The notes under the pieces: generated by a model
Database searches by the model: none
What the model saw: only the letters and a program-made list of their open reading frames with translations
Told to the model about the DNA's origin: nothing
Translations under genes and position numbers: made by a program
Part shown: positions 42,001 to 49,891 of the stretch, piece by piece
Layout of the letters: every line of letters begins with the position of its first letter
Position numbering within the stretch: position 1 is the stretch's first letter
NCBI RefSeq assembly: GCF_009647655.1
Contig: NZ_WJFD01000003.1
Span: 248,001-312,000, forward strand
Length of the DNA: 64,000 nt
Direction of reading: 5' to 3'
Origin: Chitinophaga sp. SYP-B3965
GTDB lineage: Bacteria > Bacteroidota > Bacteroidia > Chitinophagales > Chitinophagaceae

Positions 42001-42620
42001 GAACAAACAATATGCCGCTGTACACAGAAGCGAACCATAATTTCGGCAGTGTACTGCCTGATGTTACGGGTGGTTTCCAGAATATGTTCCGCTTAGGGAA
42101 ATTCGACCTGGGTATTATGATCGATTATCAATTTGGCGGGATGTTCTTCAGCCGCTCTAAGATGCTGGCGGTGAAAACCGGCATGGCAGAAGAAACAGCG
42201 GTGTTAAATGATAAGGGAAAGAACATACGTGATGCGATAGCAGATGGCGGTGGTATTAAGGTGAACGGTATTTCTGCTTCCACCAAACAGGAAGTAACGG
42301 CTTATGTAGATGCACGCAGTTATTTCAGAACGGTACTGGGTACACATGTGTATGAAGAATGGTTATATGGTGCTGATTATATCAAACTCCGTGAGGTACG
42401 TTTGGGTTATACACTGGATAAAGCCATGCTGGGCAGGCTGCCTTTCAGCAAAGTGAATATTGCGCTGATAGCACGCAATCCGGCTATGCTCTGGCAGAAA
42501 GCACCGAAAGGTCTTGATCCTACAGAGTTGTCCAGCGGTGCTCAATCCATCAGCTGGCTCGAATCCGGTCAATCCAATACCGTACGTTCTTTTGGCGCGA
42601 ACCTCACCATTAACTTTTAA
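39045..42620 (+). CDS. SusC/RagA-type TonB-dependent receptor with STN signalling domain
   Basis: The 1,191-residue protein has an N-terminal hydrophobic leader, an STN domain (about 65-130; LSLDVKNVSLKQALRKIESLAKFSFTYK, QTVARILDDLLRPANLQYEL), a CarboxypepD_reg domain (about 146-225; VKGKITDQTGNAIPFATVSIVGTSQGTVANAQGEFSI), a plug (SLAGKIAGVQVTGSSGASLGGTQKIKIRGVNSI, DINPEDIETVNVLKGPTASALYG) and the barrel ending in SFGANLTINF. The STN domain marks it as a signal-transducing receptor that talks to the FecR protein upstream. Its ligand, likely a glycan or peptide, is unknown. Confidence 0.95.
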   Translation: MNLYVKTYSSIAALFCVMLQLLKLFTNKRLLMRISILAILLTVNGLLMAGTGVGQDLNKTLSLDVKNVSLKQALRKIESLAKFSFTYKTEDIAAYTSITYQANGQTVARILDDLLRPANLQYELVNENIIIKKIRLVETPVYDGGVKGKITDQTGNAIPFATVSIVGTSQGTVANAQGEFSINAIKAGLYRMQASAVGFSPLVQNVTVQNNEVVEVTFQLAEGDTRLSEVVVTALGISRNQRSLGYSTQQVKGENLTLTKEQNVIGSLAGKIAGVQVTGSSGASLGGTQKIKIRGVNSIAGGDQPLIVVDGTPISNANFASSDRADYGNLGQDINPEDIETVNVLKGPTASALYGLRGQYGVIMITTKKGKKGPKKIDVQLNSAYSVEKAGNFLPLQNLYGAGSQQTWRTLSNGQKFVQLDYDESWGPKMDGTPVRQVFSFYPQDPEYGKETPFIPHPDNIKDFYQTGYSLNNGVTVSGGNENSTLRLSYNNTNIGGVEPNTWLKRNNLGVNASLDLTPKLTVSTNINYANNSAQRPSQGSEWGARYLVQWFQRNLDMTRMKDYRYADGTIKHWNISSPATGSSGVLTDLSALYWDNPYFDAYENLSTDSRDRFFGDVGLSYQVLPGLKLSGFVRGDMYSQNIETRIAFNGRRVPAYTSGKYQNKEMNYEFLAQYNKTWDDFSFNANLGGNIYNRKYTYVTGETQGGLSSPGFYSLAASKDRPLSNSYLQEKEIRSGYGMASFGYKNTYFVDVSLRNDNTSTLAEQNNSYWYPSLSGSFVFSELVKWPALSFGKLRLSYAQAGSDLDVFKTSLNYGVGANYTNPDKSIVNSIYIPDELANVKIKPSFAHSYEAGIDLKFFDGRLGAEFTYYLQRNENQIIPLTLSGTTGYAQTIINAGMIENKGIELTISATPIQTKNFSWNTIFNLNRNRSMIVELGPGQDVYPLYSSTYSGVTAYLNAYKGQPFGSLIGKAYQRDSATGKVLLGTNNMPLYTEANHNFGSVLPDVTGGFQNMFRLGKFDLGIMIDYQFGGMFFSRSKMLAVKTGMAEETAVLNDKGKNIRDAIADGGGIKVNGISASTKQEVTAYVDARSYFRTVLGTHVYEEWLYGADYIKLREVRLGYTLDKAMLGRLPFSKVNIALIARNPAMLWQKAPKGLDPTELSSGAQSISWLESGQSNTVRSFGANLTINF

Positions 42621-42629
42621 CTGACGATC

Positions 42630-44021
42630 ATGAAAAGACTATATATCATTGCAGGTATCAGTTTGCTTTTAGGGGCTTGTAATAAGTTTGGTGACATCAA
42701 CGTGGATCCCAATCGTCCCTCTGAAACTTCCAGCACACAGCTGATCGCCAATGCAGAACTCTATTTGCCTGTACTGGGAGAATCCCCGCAGGCAGAATAT
42801 TTTGCACAGTATTTATCAGAAACACAATACCCTAACCTTTCTTTATACAACCAGGTAAGCTCCAGTTTTTACAGTCTCTATTACGGGCCACTGATGAACC
42901 TGGATTCTGTGATCCGCTCCACGAAATTGGACGCTACAGAGGGCCCTATAGCTAATCAGCTGGCGGTGGCCAAGATCCTGAAAGCTTATTACTTCTGGCA
43001 TATTACAGACCGTTGGGGAGATGTGCCTTATCAAGAGGCTTTGAAAGGAAGCGCCAACACCACACCTGTGTATGATTCACAGGAAAGTATTTACACCAGC
43101 CTCTTCCTGTTACTGGATGAAGCGGATAAATCTATTGTGGCCGGCGATATTATCAATGACATTGTTTACCAGGGAAATATGGCCCGCTGGAAAAAGCTGG
43201 GCAACACCATCCGCCTGCTGATGGCATTACGTTTATCTGTTGTGAAACCGGAAATAGCAAAAACAGAATTCAACAAAGCGCTGACCGCAGGCATCATGAC
43301 GTCTAATGTTGATAATCTTGTTTTTGCTCATTTGCCGGAAGCGGCGAATGAAAGTTACTGGTACGACCAGATCACAGACCAGAACCGCAAATGGTGGGCA
43401 CTGAGCGAAAGCCTGGTGAATAAAATGAAACCAGTGAATGACCCGCGTTTACCTGTGTACGGTGATAAGAATTCCGCGGGGCAATATGTTGGATTGAAAT
43501 ACGGCGCAACAGATGGATTGAGCACTACCGCATTTTCCTTACTGGGTGCTGAGATCAGGAAACAGAACGCCAATGTGTACCTCGTTACTTATGCACAGGC
43601 GCTTTTTGCGAAAGCAGAAGCTGCCAAGCTGGGTTGGATACCTGATGGGGACGTAGCAGCGGAAGCGAATTACAAATCAGCGATTGAACAATCTGTGCGT
43701 CAATGGAAGAATAATGATACCACGGGTTTTGGTGTAATGATGGCCAGCCCGGGCATGGCTTATGTTCCTGCTACTGCTTATGAGCAGATCGGTAACCAGC
43801 GCTGGGTGCATTTGTTCATGCATGGTTTTGAAGCATGGGCGGAATGGAGAAGAACAGGATTCCCGGCCGGACTTATTAAACCGGATGGCAAGGATGTTCC
43901 TTCCAGGCAAGGGTATCCGCAGGATGAGGTGTTCAATAACAAAGTGCATTATGAAGATGCAGTGAGGAGACAGTTTCCTGGCGGGGATAACCTGTATGGT
44001 AAATTGTGGTGGGATAAATAG
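42630..44021 (+). CDS. SusD/RagB-like substrate-binding lipoprotein
   Basis: The 463-residue product has a lipobox (MKRLYIIAGISLLLGAC, Cys17) and the SusD-like layout: NKFGDINVDPNRPSE, TPR helices (AVAKILKAYYFWHITDRWGDVPYQEAL, ARWKKLGNTIRLLMALRLS), and the C-terminal WVHLFMHGFEAWAEWRRTGFPAGL segment. It caps the SusC barrel and binds its substrate. It lies 9 bases after susC. No glycoside hydrolase is encoded next to the pair. Confidence 0.94.
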   Translation: MKRLYIIAGISLLLGACNKFGDINVDPNRPSETSSTQLIANAELYLPVLGESPQAEYFAQYLSETQYPNLSLYNQVSSSFYSLYYGPLMNLDSVIRSTKLDATEGPIANQLAVAKILKAYYFWHITDRWGDVPYQEALKGSANTTPVYDSQESIYTSLFLLLDEADKSIVAGDIINDIVYQGNMARWKKLGNTIRLLMALRLSVVKPEIAKTEFNKALTAGIMTSNVDNLVFAHLPEAANESYWYDQITDQNRKWWALSESLVNKMKPVNDPRLPVYGDKNSAGQYVGLKYGATDGLSTTAFSLLGAEIRKQNANVYLVTYAQALFAKAEAAKLGWIPDGDVAAEANYKSAIEQSVRQWKNNDTTGFGVMMASPGMAYVPATAYEQIGNQRWVHLFMHGFEAWAEWRRTGFPAGLIKPDGKDVPSRQGYPQDEVFNNKVHYEDAVRRQFPGGDNLYGKLWWDK

Positions 44022-44068
44022 CTTATTAATAACTATGGTGTAATATAATTTGTTTCCCCCCTTTCGAA

Positions 44069-44104
44069 AAAAGGGCCTGTCTTTTCAGACAGGCCCTTTT
44101 GTTT
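44069..44104. terminator. Bidirectional terminator between susD- and araC-type genes
   Basis: AAAAGGGCCTGTCT (44069-44082) pairs perfectly with AGACAGGCCCTTTT (44087-44100) around TTTC. The T-runs on both sides let it end the SusD transcript and the leftward copper operon. Confidence 0.93.
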
Positions 44105-44676
44105 TAGATCTTATCCAACGGCTTTCGTTTATCTTCTTTTAACTGTTTAAACTGGCTGGGGGTGAACCCTGTTACCTTTTTAAACTGTCCGGATAAATGG
44201 GCAACGCTGCTATATCCCATCTTATAGGCAATTTCACTGAGTGTTAATTCATTGTACACCAGTAACTCCTTCACCCGTTCTATCTTTTGTTGAATGATAT
44301 ACTGCTCGATGGTGGTATTCTCTACTTCAGAGAACAGTTTGCTGAGCAGGTGATAATCCTTTTGCAATCGTTGCGATAACAGAGTAGAGAAGTTTTCATT
44401 GAGTTCATCCAGTTCTCCGTAATGCACGGTTTCCACGATGATGTTCTTGATGCCTTCTACTATCTGGTGTTTACGATCGTCCAGCAATTCAAAACCTTCT
44501 TCCTGTAAAGCTTTTGCGATCACTTCCGTTTGCGTGGTACTGAGCGTACCTTTTAAAGTGGCATTGCCCAGGTTTACATCTGTCACCTCCTGCCCTTCCT
44601 GCTCCAACACCTGCCGCACCATTTTGATGCAGCGGGGGCAAACCATGTTTTTGATATGCAATACGGTGTTATCCAT
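44104..44676 (-). CDS. HMA-domain/AraC-type regulator
   Basis: The 190-residue protein starts with a heavy-metal-associated-like domain (VLHIKNMVCPRCIKMVRQVLEQEG, with the Cys-x2-Cys pair) and ends with an AraC-type HTH (IERVKELLVYNELTLSEIAYKMGYSSVAHLSGQFKKVTGFTPSQFKQL). A cytosolic metal ion, most likely copper, probably sets its DNA binding (inference from the HMA domain). It is the last gene of the copper operon and begins 1 base after the outer-membrane gene ends. Confidence 0.87.
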   Translation of the reverse strand: MDNTVLHIKNMVCPRCIKMVRQVLEQEGQEVTDVNLGNATLKGTLSTTQTEVIAKALQEEGFELLDDRKHQIVEGIKNIIVETVHYGELDELNENFSTLLSQRLQKDYHLLSKLFSEVENTTIEQYIIQQKIERVKELLVYNELTLSEIAYKMGYSSVAHLSGQFKKVTGFTPSQFKQLKEDKRKPLDKI

Positions 44677-44677
44677 C

Positions 44678-45538
44678 CTACTTGTTTCTAAGGTTAAAGA
44701 TATTATGTTCTACCCTTACCAGGAAACTCCTGTCCATATTACGTGCCATATCTCCAAACAGCTGTGTGCGGTAGGAGAAGTCCAGTCGTGTAGCACTGTT
44801 AAAAACAAACTGAATGGCCGGTGCCACATCCACATAATAACCTGCGCGGTATTGATCTATATTAGACTTACCAAGGAACTCTACATAGAGGTTCAGGTTC
44901 GTCTGCTCATAGCTCTTATACTTCACTGGCAATAGCAGGTAACCGGCAGACACGCTGTAATTCACCATATTGCGGGAAACGTTAGTGGGCAGTTCATTTT
45001 TGAGATTCTTCATAAAACGATTATAACCCAGCGTACCGGAAATGGCCAGCTTATGGAGCAGTTGTGTGGCAATGATGCCAGCGCCTGCTCCTGAGGTCAT
45101 TCCTTCCAGATCCAGCTCTTCATTCTCATAGTTCCTGCCGTTATGATCGTGCCCGGCATTCACTACGGGATAATAAGGATTATCTATCAGGGAGCCTTTT
45201 ACATAACCCGCCATCCGGAAATGTGCATGCACATCATCTTTCGATAGAAAGCGGTATTTGGCGTAAATGCTGCCTCCTTCAAAACGGATATCCTCCTGCA
45301 TGTTATTGGAGAGGTATCCCACCGCATGCACCATCAGGTTCTTTGAAATACCGAACATCACTTCCGGCTCAAAACGCATGCCGGTATGGCCTTCGAATTG
45401 CATGTTGAAGAACTTGTTAGTGAGGCGGATACCCATGGAATTGGCGGGCATATTGCTTGCGGGTTCTGAATTCACATACAGCTCCTGGGCTTGCGCAGTT
45501 CCCGCTGTGAACATCAGCAGTATTATAAATTTCTTCAT
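44678..45538 (-). CDS. Outer-membrane protein of the copper operon
   Basis: The 286-residue product has a signal peptide (MKKFIILLMFTAGTAQAQ) and beta strands ending in aromatic residues (GSIYAKYRFL, HAHFRMAGYVKG, ATRLDFSYRTQLF). A His-containing loop (NAGHDHNGRNYENEE) may bind metal. No named family is recognised. It sits between an HMA-protein gene and the HMA-AraC gene with 11- and 1-base gaps, so it belongs to this operon. Confidence 0.8.
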   Translation of the reverse strand: MKKFIILLMFTAGTAQAQELYVNSEPASNMPANSMGIRLTNKFFNMQFEGHTGMRFEPEVMFGISKNLMVHAVGYLSNNMQEDIRFEGGSIYAKYRFLSKDDVHAHFRMAGYVKGSLIDNPYYPVVNAGHDHNGRNYENEELDLEGMTSGAGAGIIATQLLHKLAISGTLGYNRFMKNLKNELPTNVSRNMVNYSVSAGYLLLPVKYKSYEQTNLNLYVEFLGKSNIDQYRAGYYVDVAPAIQFVFNSATRLDFSYRTQLFGDMARNMDRSFLVRVEHNIFNLRNK

Positions 45539-45549
45539 GGAAGGCGGGG

Positions 45550-46065
45550 TTAAATGGTTACGTGATATACTCTTTTACCTTCCATAGTACCGGTTTTATA
45601 ACAGCCCATTTTAGTCTGGGTGCTATATTGCTTAAATGCTTTGCCGGTGATGAAATCCTTATCGATCACGGTGATGTCTTTATCGCCCTGTAATGTTTGA
45701 GGTTTCACATTTATGAAATGCAGTGTTTGTCCTGCAAAGGGAATATGCGTATCATTTTCCACTTTTACCTGATCGAAGTTAGCGGTAACAGTGAGTTTGG
45801 CTACGGAGAAACCCGCGCCTTCCACCTTTCCCCTGATCTGATCAAGGTTCACATTGCTGTTGGGTTTAAAATAGAGGATGAAGGTGGTATTGTTGAGATC
45901 GGTATCGATCTTATCTATAAAAGGCAGTGTTTTTAATGCTTTAAAAGTAGCGTTGGAACACATGGCGCAGGTGAGGCCAGCTGCCTGTAAAGATGCTTTC
46001 TTGTATTGAGCAGATGCGGTGAATTGTACACCTATTAGCGCGAGGGCTATGAGTAATGTTTTCAT
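45550..46065 (-). CDS. Exported heavy-metal-associated (HMA) domain protein
   Basis: The 171-residue protein has a signal peptide (MKTLLIALALIGVQFTASAQ) and an HMA domain with the metal motif LTCAMCSNATFKALKTLPFIDKIDTDLNN. A second half of about 80 residues follows, with beta strands and a single Cys (KMGCYKTGTMEGKRVYHV). It probably carries Cu+ in the periplasm. Confidence 0.87.
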   Translation of the reverse strand: MKTLLIALALIGVQFTASAQYKKASLQAAGLTCAMCSNATFKALKTLPFIDKIDTDLNNTTFILYFKPNSNVNLDQIRGKVEGAGFSVAKLTVTANFDQVKVENDTHIPFAGQTLHFINVKPQTLQGDKDITVIDKDFITGKAFKQYSTQTKMGCYKTGTMEGKRVYHVTI

Positions 46066-46119
46066 TGTATTTCTTCTTGAAATGATTAATTAGATACCTG
46101 TTTGTAAAGGGTATCTGCA

Positions 46120-46509
46120 TCAGATCAGGAAAATACAATTGCTCATGTAAAGCGGAACGGAGGGTGTGATGGGGGGGCTGTTTTCCCTGGGGTTTAGTAT
46201 GGCTGCTTTGGCAATGGGCTGTTGTAACCAGACTGGCTGCGTGATGGCAGGCGCCAGGGAAATGGTGTTACCGGAGAAATCCACAAAGGCTTTGGCGGCC
46301 TGGTGGGAGTTATCCAGCTTTATGAATTTGGCTTCGTCCTTACAGCAATCCCCTTTCACGTCCATGCCGCATTTTGGGCAGCTGTCGTTATGGGTATCGT
46401 GGAGGTCTACGGACGCCAACTCACCCATGCAATAATGCATATTTACCGTGAACCCGCTGGTTATCAACGTGTACAGAACGGCAAAACATATGGTGAGCAG
46501 TTTCTTCAC
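46120..46509 (-). CDS. HYC_CC_PP family small exported protein
   Basis: The 129-residue product has the family motifs: a signal-like N-terminus with HYC (FTVNMHYCMGELASVDL), CPKCGMDVKGDCCKDE (the Cys-Cys), and a Pro-Pro near the end (ENSPPITPSVPLY). The family is seen mostly in Bacteroidota with copper genes; its function is not known. Four Cys plus His suggest metal binding. It is the first gene of the copper operon, 54 bases before the HMA gene. Confidence 0.88.
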   Translation of the reverse strand: MKKLLTICFAVLYTLITSGFTVNMHYCMGELASVDLHDTHNDSCPKCGMDVKGDCCKDEAKFIKLDNSHQAAKAFVDFSGNTISLAPAITQPVWLQQPIAKAAILNPRENSPPITPSVPLYMSNCIFLI

Positions 46510-46518
46510 GGGGTAAAG

Positions 46519-46923
46519 TTACGATATTTTTGTGAGCTTAACGTCCATGATGGGGGCCCAGGACTTTCCGTCTTCGGAGCCTTCCCAGGTGCCGGAAATT
46601 ACATTCCCGTTCTCACTGAAGGTAAAAGTACCCCGCTCCTTTTCTCCTGTGAACGTCCAGGCACCGTTATGTTCCGTGGCCTGGCTTACGGTGTTGTTTC
46701 CCTGGTTATCGTAGAAATGCATGGGGTATTTACCGGTGGCCGCATCGTAGCCGATCATTTCAAGGCCGATCGTTTCCTGGCTGCCCATGTGTACATTGAT
46801 CTTGTGTTGGAGGAAATGGCCCCCGGGGAACCATTCATAAGTATCCGTACCGGATATTTTTTCCCCGGTTGTCGTCTGGCCTTCTGTTTTCCAGGTGCCG
46901 ATGAATGGCTGTAGCTTTTTCAT
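46519..46923 (-). CDS. DUF1579 family protein
   Basis: The 134-residue protein reads LQPFIGTWKTEGQTTTGEKISGTDTYEWFPGGHFLQHKINVHMGS and GTFTFSENGNVISGTWEGSEDGKSWAPIMDVKLTK, the DUF1579 lipocalin-like beta barrel. Its function is unknown. Its start overlaps the SRPBCC gene by ATGA (46920-46923), so the two are translationally coupled. The HYC_CC_PP gene lies 9 bases downstream and may be on the same transcript. Confidence 0.86.
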   Translation of the reverse strand: MKKLQPFIGTWKTEGQTTTGEKISGTDTYEWFPGGHFLQHKINVHMGSQETIGLEMIGYDAATGKYPMHFYDNQGNNTVSQATEHNGAWTFTGEKERGTFTFSENGNVISGTWEGSEDGKSWAPIMDVKLTKIS

Positions 46924-47459
46924 TTTTCAAGGATGGTTTTCAGTTTTGCCAGTCCTTCGTCCAGATCCCTGGACAGCATCTTTTCCAAATTCATGAATAA
47001 CAGCATGAGGTTCATGGGGTATTTCATCTTACCATTAAATACCCATATCACCCGAGTTTGTTGTTCTCCTACTGCAACATTGGCAATAGATGCATAAGAG
47101 GTCCCTTCAAAAGGACGAATAAAACGCAATTCATAATCTATCTTCTCTCCTTCCTGGATCTTAATGATCTCCTGTTCTCCTTTCCCTACCTGTTTATTTT
47201 CACTGTCCCAGGTTGAAACAAAACCCACGGTACCGTCTGTTCCTCTATATTCCTTTTTCATGTTGGGGTCTATCAATGCCCACTTGATAAAATTGTTATG
47301 ATTACGCAGTAATCTCAGGTAATCATATACAACGGTTTTAGGTTTATTGATGACCACTACGCGTTCGATAGTGTATTCTTTCTTAATGAACAGTGCAATG
47401 ATCAGCAGCAGGAGGATAATACCGATGAGGATAGTAAAAGCAGTAATTAAGATGCTCAT
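46920..47459 (-). CDS. Membrane-anchored SRPBCC-family protein
   Basis: The 179-residue protein has one N-terminal membrane helix (ILITAFTILIGIILLLLIIALFI) and then a polyketide-cyclase/START-like helix-grip domain (YTIERVVVINKPKTVVYDYLRLLRNHNNFIKWA, VGKGEQEIIKIQEGEKIDYELRFIRPFEG, ARVIWVFNG-like strand, MLSRDLDEGLAKLKTIL). It should bind a hydrophobic ligand. It overlaps the DUF1579 gene by 4 bases. Confidence 0.85.
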   Translation of the reverse strand: MSILITAFTILIGIILLLLIIALFIKKEYTIERVVVINKPKTVVYDYLRLLRNHNNFIKWALIDPNMKKEYRGTDGTVGFVSTWDSENKQVGKGEQEIIKIQEGEKIDYELRFIRPFEGTSYASIANVAVGEQQTRVIWVFNGKMKYPMNLMLLFMNLEKMLSRDLDEGLAKLKTILEK

Positions 47460-47499
47460 TCTTTTGGTGGTTTTGTGAAATTTACTGCTTTTTCGGGAA

Positions 47500-47886
47500 T
47501 TAATTCCGTTCTATGACCTCCTTTATCGTCTGCAGGTCTTTTTGCACGGCGCCCATATCCCTTTTAAATTCATCGTCCGTCATTTCTGGTAACCTGAACA
47601 GGGTGAACACTACTTCGCTTGTTCCATCATGATCCAGCACCCTTATGGGAATATATACTTCTTTGGCGCCGGGTTTTGCACGTACGTAATGGTCCGCTAC
47701 CCTGAATTTGTTCTTTTCTACAAAACGTACCCTGGCCTCTCCCCCATTGATCCGCCACACATTTTCAGTTTCCGTTTTTTGTATAGATGTACATAAGCCC
47801 GCAGCCCATTGTGGCAGGTTCTCCGCATTTGAAATAAAGGTGTACACTTCGTCCGCATTGCGGTTGATGGAAATACTTAAGTTCAT
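47500..47886 (-). CDS. SRPBCC-family protein
   Basis: The 128-residue protein starts MNLSISINRNADEVYTFISNAENLPQWAAGLCTSIQ, the usual N-terminus of small START-like proteins, and ends with the long helix DDEFKRDMGAVQKDLQTIKEVIE. The start at 47886 is preferred; an upstream start at 47970 adds a segment with no homology to the fold. Ligand and function are unknown. Confidence 0.8.
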   Translation of the reverse strand: MNLSISINRNADEVYTFISNAENLPQWAAGLCTSIQKTETENVWRINGGEARVRFVEKNKFRVADHYVRAKPGAKEVYIPIRVLDHDGTSEVVFTLFRLPEMTDDEFKRDMGAVQKDLQTIKEVIERN

Positions 47887-47990
47887 GGTTTGTGTATTAA
47901 AAAGAAGGCTCCATAAAAGAATAAGGTGGCTCATTTTAATTGCAAATTTAGGGCCATGCGGGTTCCTCATCTTTGGAAAAAACCGACAAT

Positions 47991-48677
47991 TTACAGCTGT
48001 ACCGGAGTATGCCCTGTGTACTTCTTGATTTCATGGGTGAGGTGTGCGTGATCGTAGAAGCCATTCATGAAGGCGATGGTTTCGAGGCTTTCTGTATTAT
48101 GCCTGATCTGGTTGATGACAGCACGGAAACGGATGATGTTGGAGAATGCTTTCGGGCTGATGCCGGTGTATTGCTTGAAACACCTTTCCAGCTGGCGTTC
48201 TGTGATGAAATGTTTTTTTGTTAGTGTGCTTATTTTAGATGTTCCGTTTTGCGCGATGATATCTTCAATGATGGGGAGCAAAACATGGTGTTTGTGCTTT
48301 TGTTTATCGAGGAAGTATTGATCCAGGTTTCTTACATCTAATAATGATCTCTCAAACTCTATACATTGGTCTGCTGCTTCATGCAGGGGATGGTCATAAA
48401 ACAAAGCAAAAGCACCGGGTTTGAAACGGATGCCCAACAGATGAGTATCCGGGTGGTTGATGGTTTCGGAGAAGCGGGTCATTGTGCCTATGAGGTATAC
48501 ATTATCCGGGGCGAGGATAGTGTTATCACTGGTTAATGGGGAGCCGAGATTGCAAATGAGATCTACACAACCATCCGGAAGGATGCGGGTGGAGGTTTGG
48601 CTTCCGGAGGTTACCGTCCAGTAGGCATCTATGTATGGATGCAGGGCTGGGTGTGGTTTGTATTGGTGGTAGCTCAT
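47991..48677 (-). CDS. AraC-family transcriptional regulator with DUF6597-like N-terminus
   Basis: The 228-residue protein has an N-terminal cupin-like sensor (HPALHPYIDAYWTVTSG, RILPDGCVDLICNLG, DTHLLGIRFKPGAFALFY) and a C-terminal AraC HTH pair (SKISTLTKKHFITERQLERCFKQYTGISPKAFSNIIRFRAVI, ETIAFMNGFYDHAHLTHEIKKYTGHTP). Targets are not known. A -7 element (TATCTTTG on the minus strand, 48690-48683) ends 5 bases before the start codon, so the message would have a very short leader or none. Confidence 0.88.
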   Translation of the reverse strand: MSYHQYKPHPALHPYIDAYWTVTSGSQTSTRILPDGCVDLICNLGSPLTSDNTILAPDNVYLIGTMTRFSETINHPDTHLLGIRFKPGAFALFYDHPLHEAADQCIEFERSLLDVRNLDQYFLDKQKHKHHVLLPIIEDIIAQNGTSKISTLTKKHFITERQLERCFKQYTGISPKAFSNIIRFRAVINQIRHNTESLETIAFMNGFYDHAHLTHEIKKYTGHTPVQL

Positions 48678-48682
48678 TTGTG

Positions 48683-48690
48683 CAAAGATA
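48683..48690 (-). promoter_or_regulatory. -7 element of the AraC-family gene
   Basis: TATCTTTG matches TAnnTTTG and lies 5 bases before the start codon at 48677. This would place transcription start at or beside the ATG. No -33 match was found. Confidence 0.4.
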
Positions 48691-48697
48691 ATTGCAT

Positions 48698-49372
48698 TTA
48701 ATTTAAACTAAGCGCACTCTTCAACTGAAGGATAACTCCAGTATTATCCGCATCCTCCATATGACCAGAAACTGCTTCTTCAAAATCCGGATGATCTATC
48801 ATACCGGAAAATTCCTTTTGCAGATAATTACGCACATGTTCAGGGCCATTAAGTAATTGCTGGTCAAAATCATTACAATTCTCGAAGATATACACCATAT
48901 CTTCAAAATCTTTACTTGCACGCAGATCCTTTCCTCCTCTTGCTCTATGGGCCTCCCACTTTGAAGCGAGGAAATAAGGAAGAGAAAAAATAAGGACCTT
49001 TGTTTCAGCATCCAGGTTATGTGTGATAGCATGCCGGAAACCTTCGGGATACCATCTGTTGCTAAATCCCATCACAGGTTCCGTGGGCATGATATCTACG
49101 ATCATACCTTGTATCCGATACCGGCATATAACCCCAGAAGTAATATCGTTTACAAAACCCATCGCTCTCAAACGTGCATCGATCTCCGCATAATCCTTAT
49201 ATGAGATCAGTTCAATGACTACGTCAACATCTTCCGTAGGGCGAATTGCTTTTGCCACAGCAGGTGCTGTATTATAAAGTGATACGGTTGCTCCTCCAAC
49301 AAATACATAAGGCTGCCCTATTCCCTTCAATAAATTAGCTACTGCTTTTATGCGCACTATATTTTCATGCAT
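48698..49372 (-). CDS. AbiEii-like nucleotidyltransferase, putative toxin
   Basis: The 224-residue protein has the minimal nucleotidyltransferase pattern: PYVFVGGATVSLYN (Gly-Gly loop, residues 25-34), TEDVDVVIEL (acidic residues, 46-55) and IVDIMPTEPVMGFSNRWYPEG, then a helical C-terminus with KWEAHRARGGKDLRASKDFEDMVYIFE. This matches the AbiEii/AbiGii toxin-type family. AbiEii relatives transfer nucleotides to tRNA or proteins and block growth. It overlaps the upstream wHTH gene by 8 bases (ATGCATGA), a tight coupling typical of toxin-antitoxin pairs. Confidence 0.82.
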   Translation of the reverse strand: MHENIVRIKAVANLLKGIGQPYVFVGGATVSLYNTAPAVAKAIRPTEDVDVVIELISYKDYAEIDARLRAMGFVNDITSGVICRYRIQGMIVDIMPTEPVMGFSNRWYPEGFRHAITHNLDAETKVLIFSLPYFLASKWEAHRARGGKDLRASKDFEDMVYIFENCNDFDQQLLNGPEHVRNYLQKEFSGMIDHPDFEEAVSGHMEDADNTGVILQLKSALSLN

Positions 49373-49868
49373 GACTTCTATCGAATATCTGCTTTAATAG
49401 TTTTACTGCGTATTCTTTTTCCCTCACCTTTCCCATACGTAATACCTCTACCAGCGCCAGTACATCATACAGATCTTTATCTTCCAATACAGCTTCCACC
49501 AAATTAGGATATAACGGAACAACACTTTCTCCTCTTGCCTTTCCTTTCGAAAATGACCATACAACGATATCAGTGATAACAAGGTGATCAGACATTACAG
49601 GAGCAGCATATGCTGTTGGTACACCTTTAGTGACCTGGCCTTTAATAGCAGGAAATACGTAAGGCAAACCATGTTGTAAAAATTCCAGGAGCGCCTGGCG
49701 GCGAACCTTTTTCTTTGACACATCTAACAAACCTGCAAGTGCAGAACGACTAAGTGAATAACTAATTTCTGCAGGGCTGATCTTTAAGGCTGCGGAGAGG
49801 TCTTTATTCAGCCAGCCATCCTCTGAAAGGACGATCTTTAATAATACGGCGATATCATGTGGCCGCAT
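49365..49868 (-). CDS. wHTH protein, putative antitoxin and autorepressor of the AbiE-like pair
   Basis: The 167-residue protein begins with a winged-helix-like domain (MRPHDIAVLLKIVLSEDGWLNKDLSAALKISPAEISYSLSRSALAGLLD). The rest (KKVRRQALLEFLQHGLPYVFPAIKGQVTKGVPTAYAAPVM, VPLYPNLVEAVLEDKDLYDVLALVEVLRMGKVREKEYAVKLLKQIF) is a conserved-looking helical domain. It is not a recognised AbiEi. The start at 49868 is preferred over 49886, because the promoter's -7 box ends at 49892 and would put the first ATG at the transcription start. The palindrome at 49904-49933 is its likely operator. Confidence 0.78.
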   Translation of the reverse strand: MRPHDIAVLLKIVLSEDGWLNKDLSAALKISPAEISYSLSRSALAGLLDVSKKKVRRQALLEFLQHGLPYVFPAIKGQVTKGVPTAYAAPVMSDHLVITDIVVWSFSKGKARGESVVPLYPNLVEAVLEDKDLYDVLALVEVLRMGKVREKEYAVKLLKQIFDRSHA

Positions 49869-49891
49869 GCCATTATGGTGTTTCATAATAG

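Noticed and set aside
46303..46914. 203-codon plus-strand frame opposite DUF1579 and HYC_CC_PP genes
   Set aside because: The minus-strand proteins match known families and have coupled starts; the plus-strand frame shows no domain.
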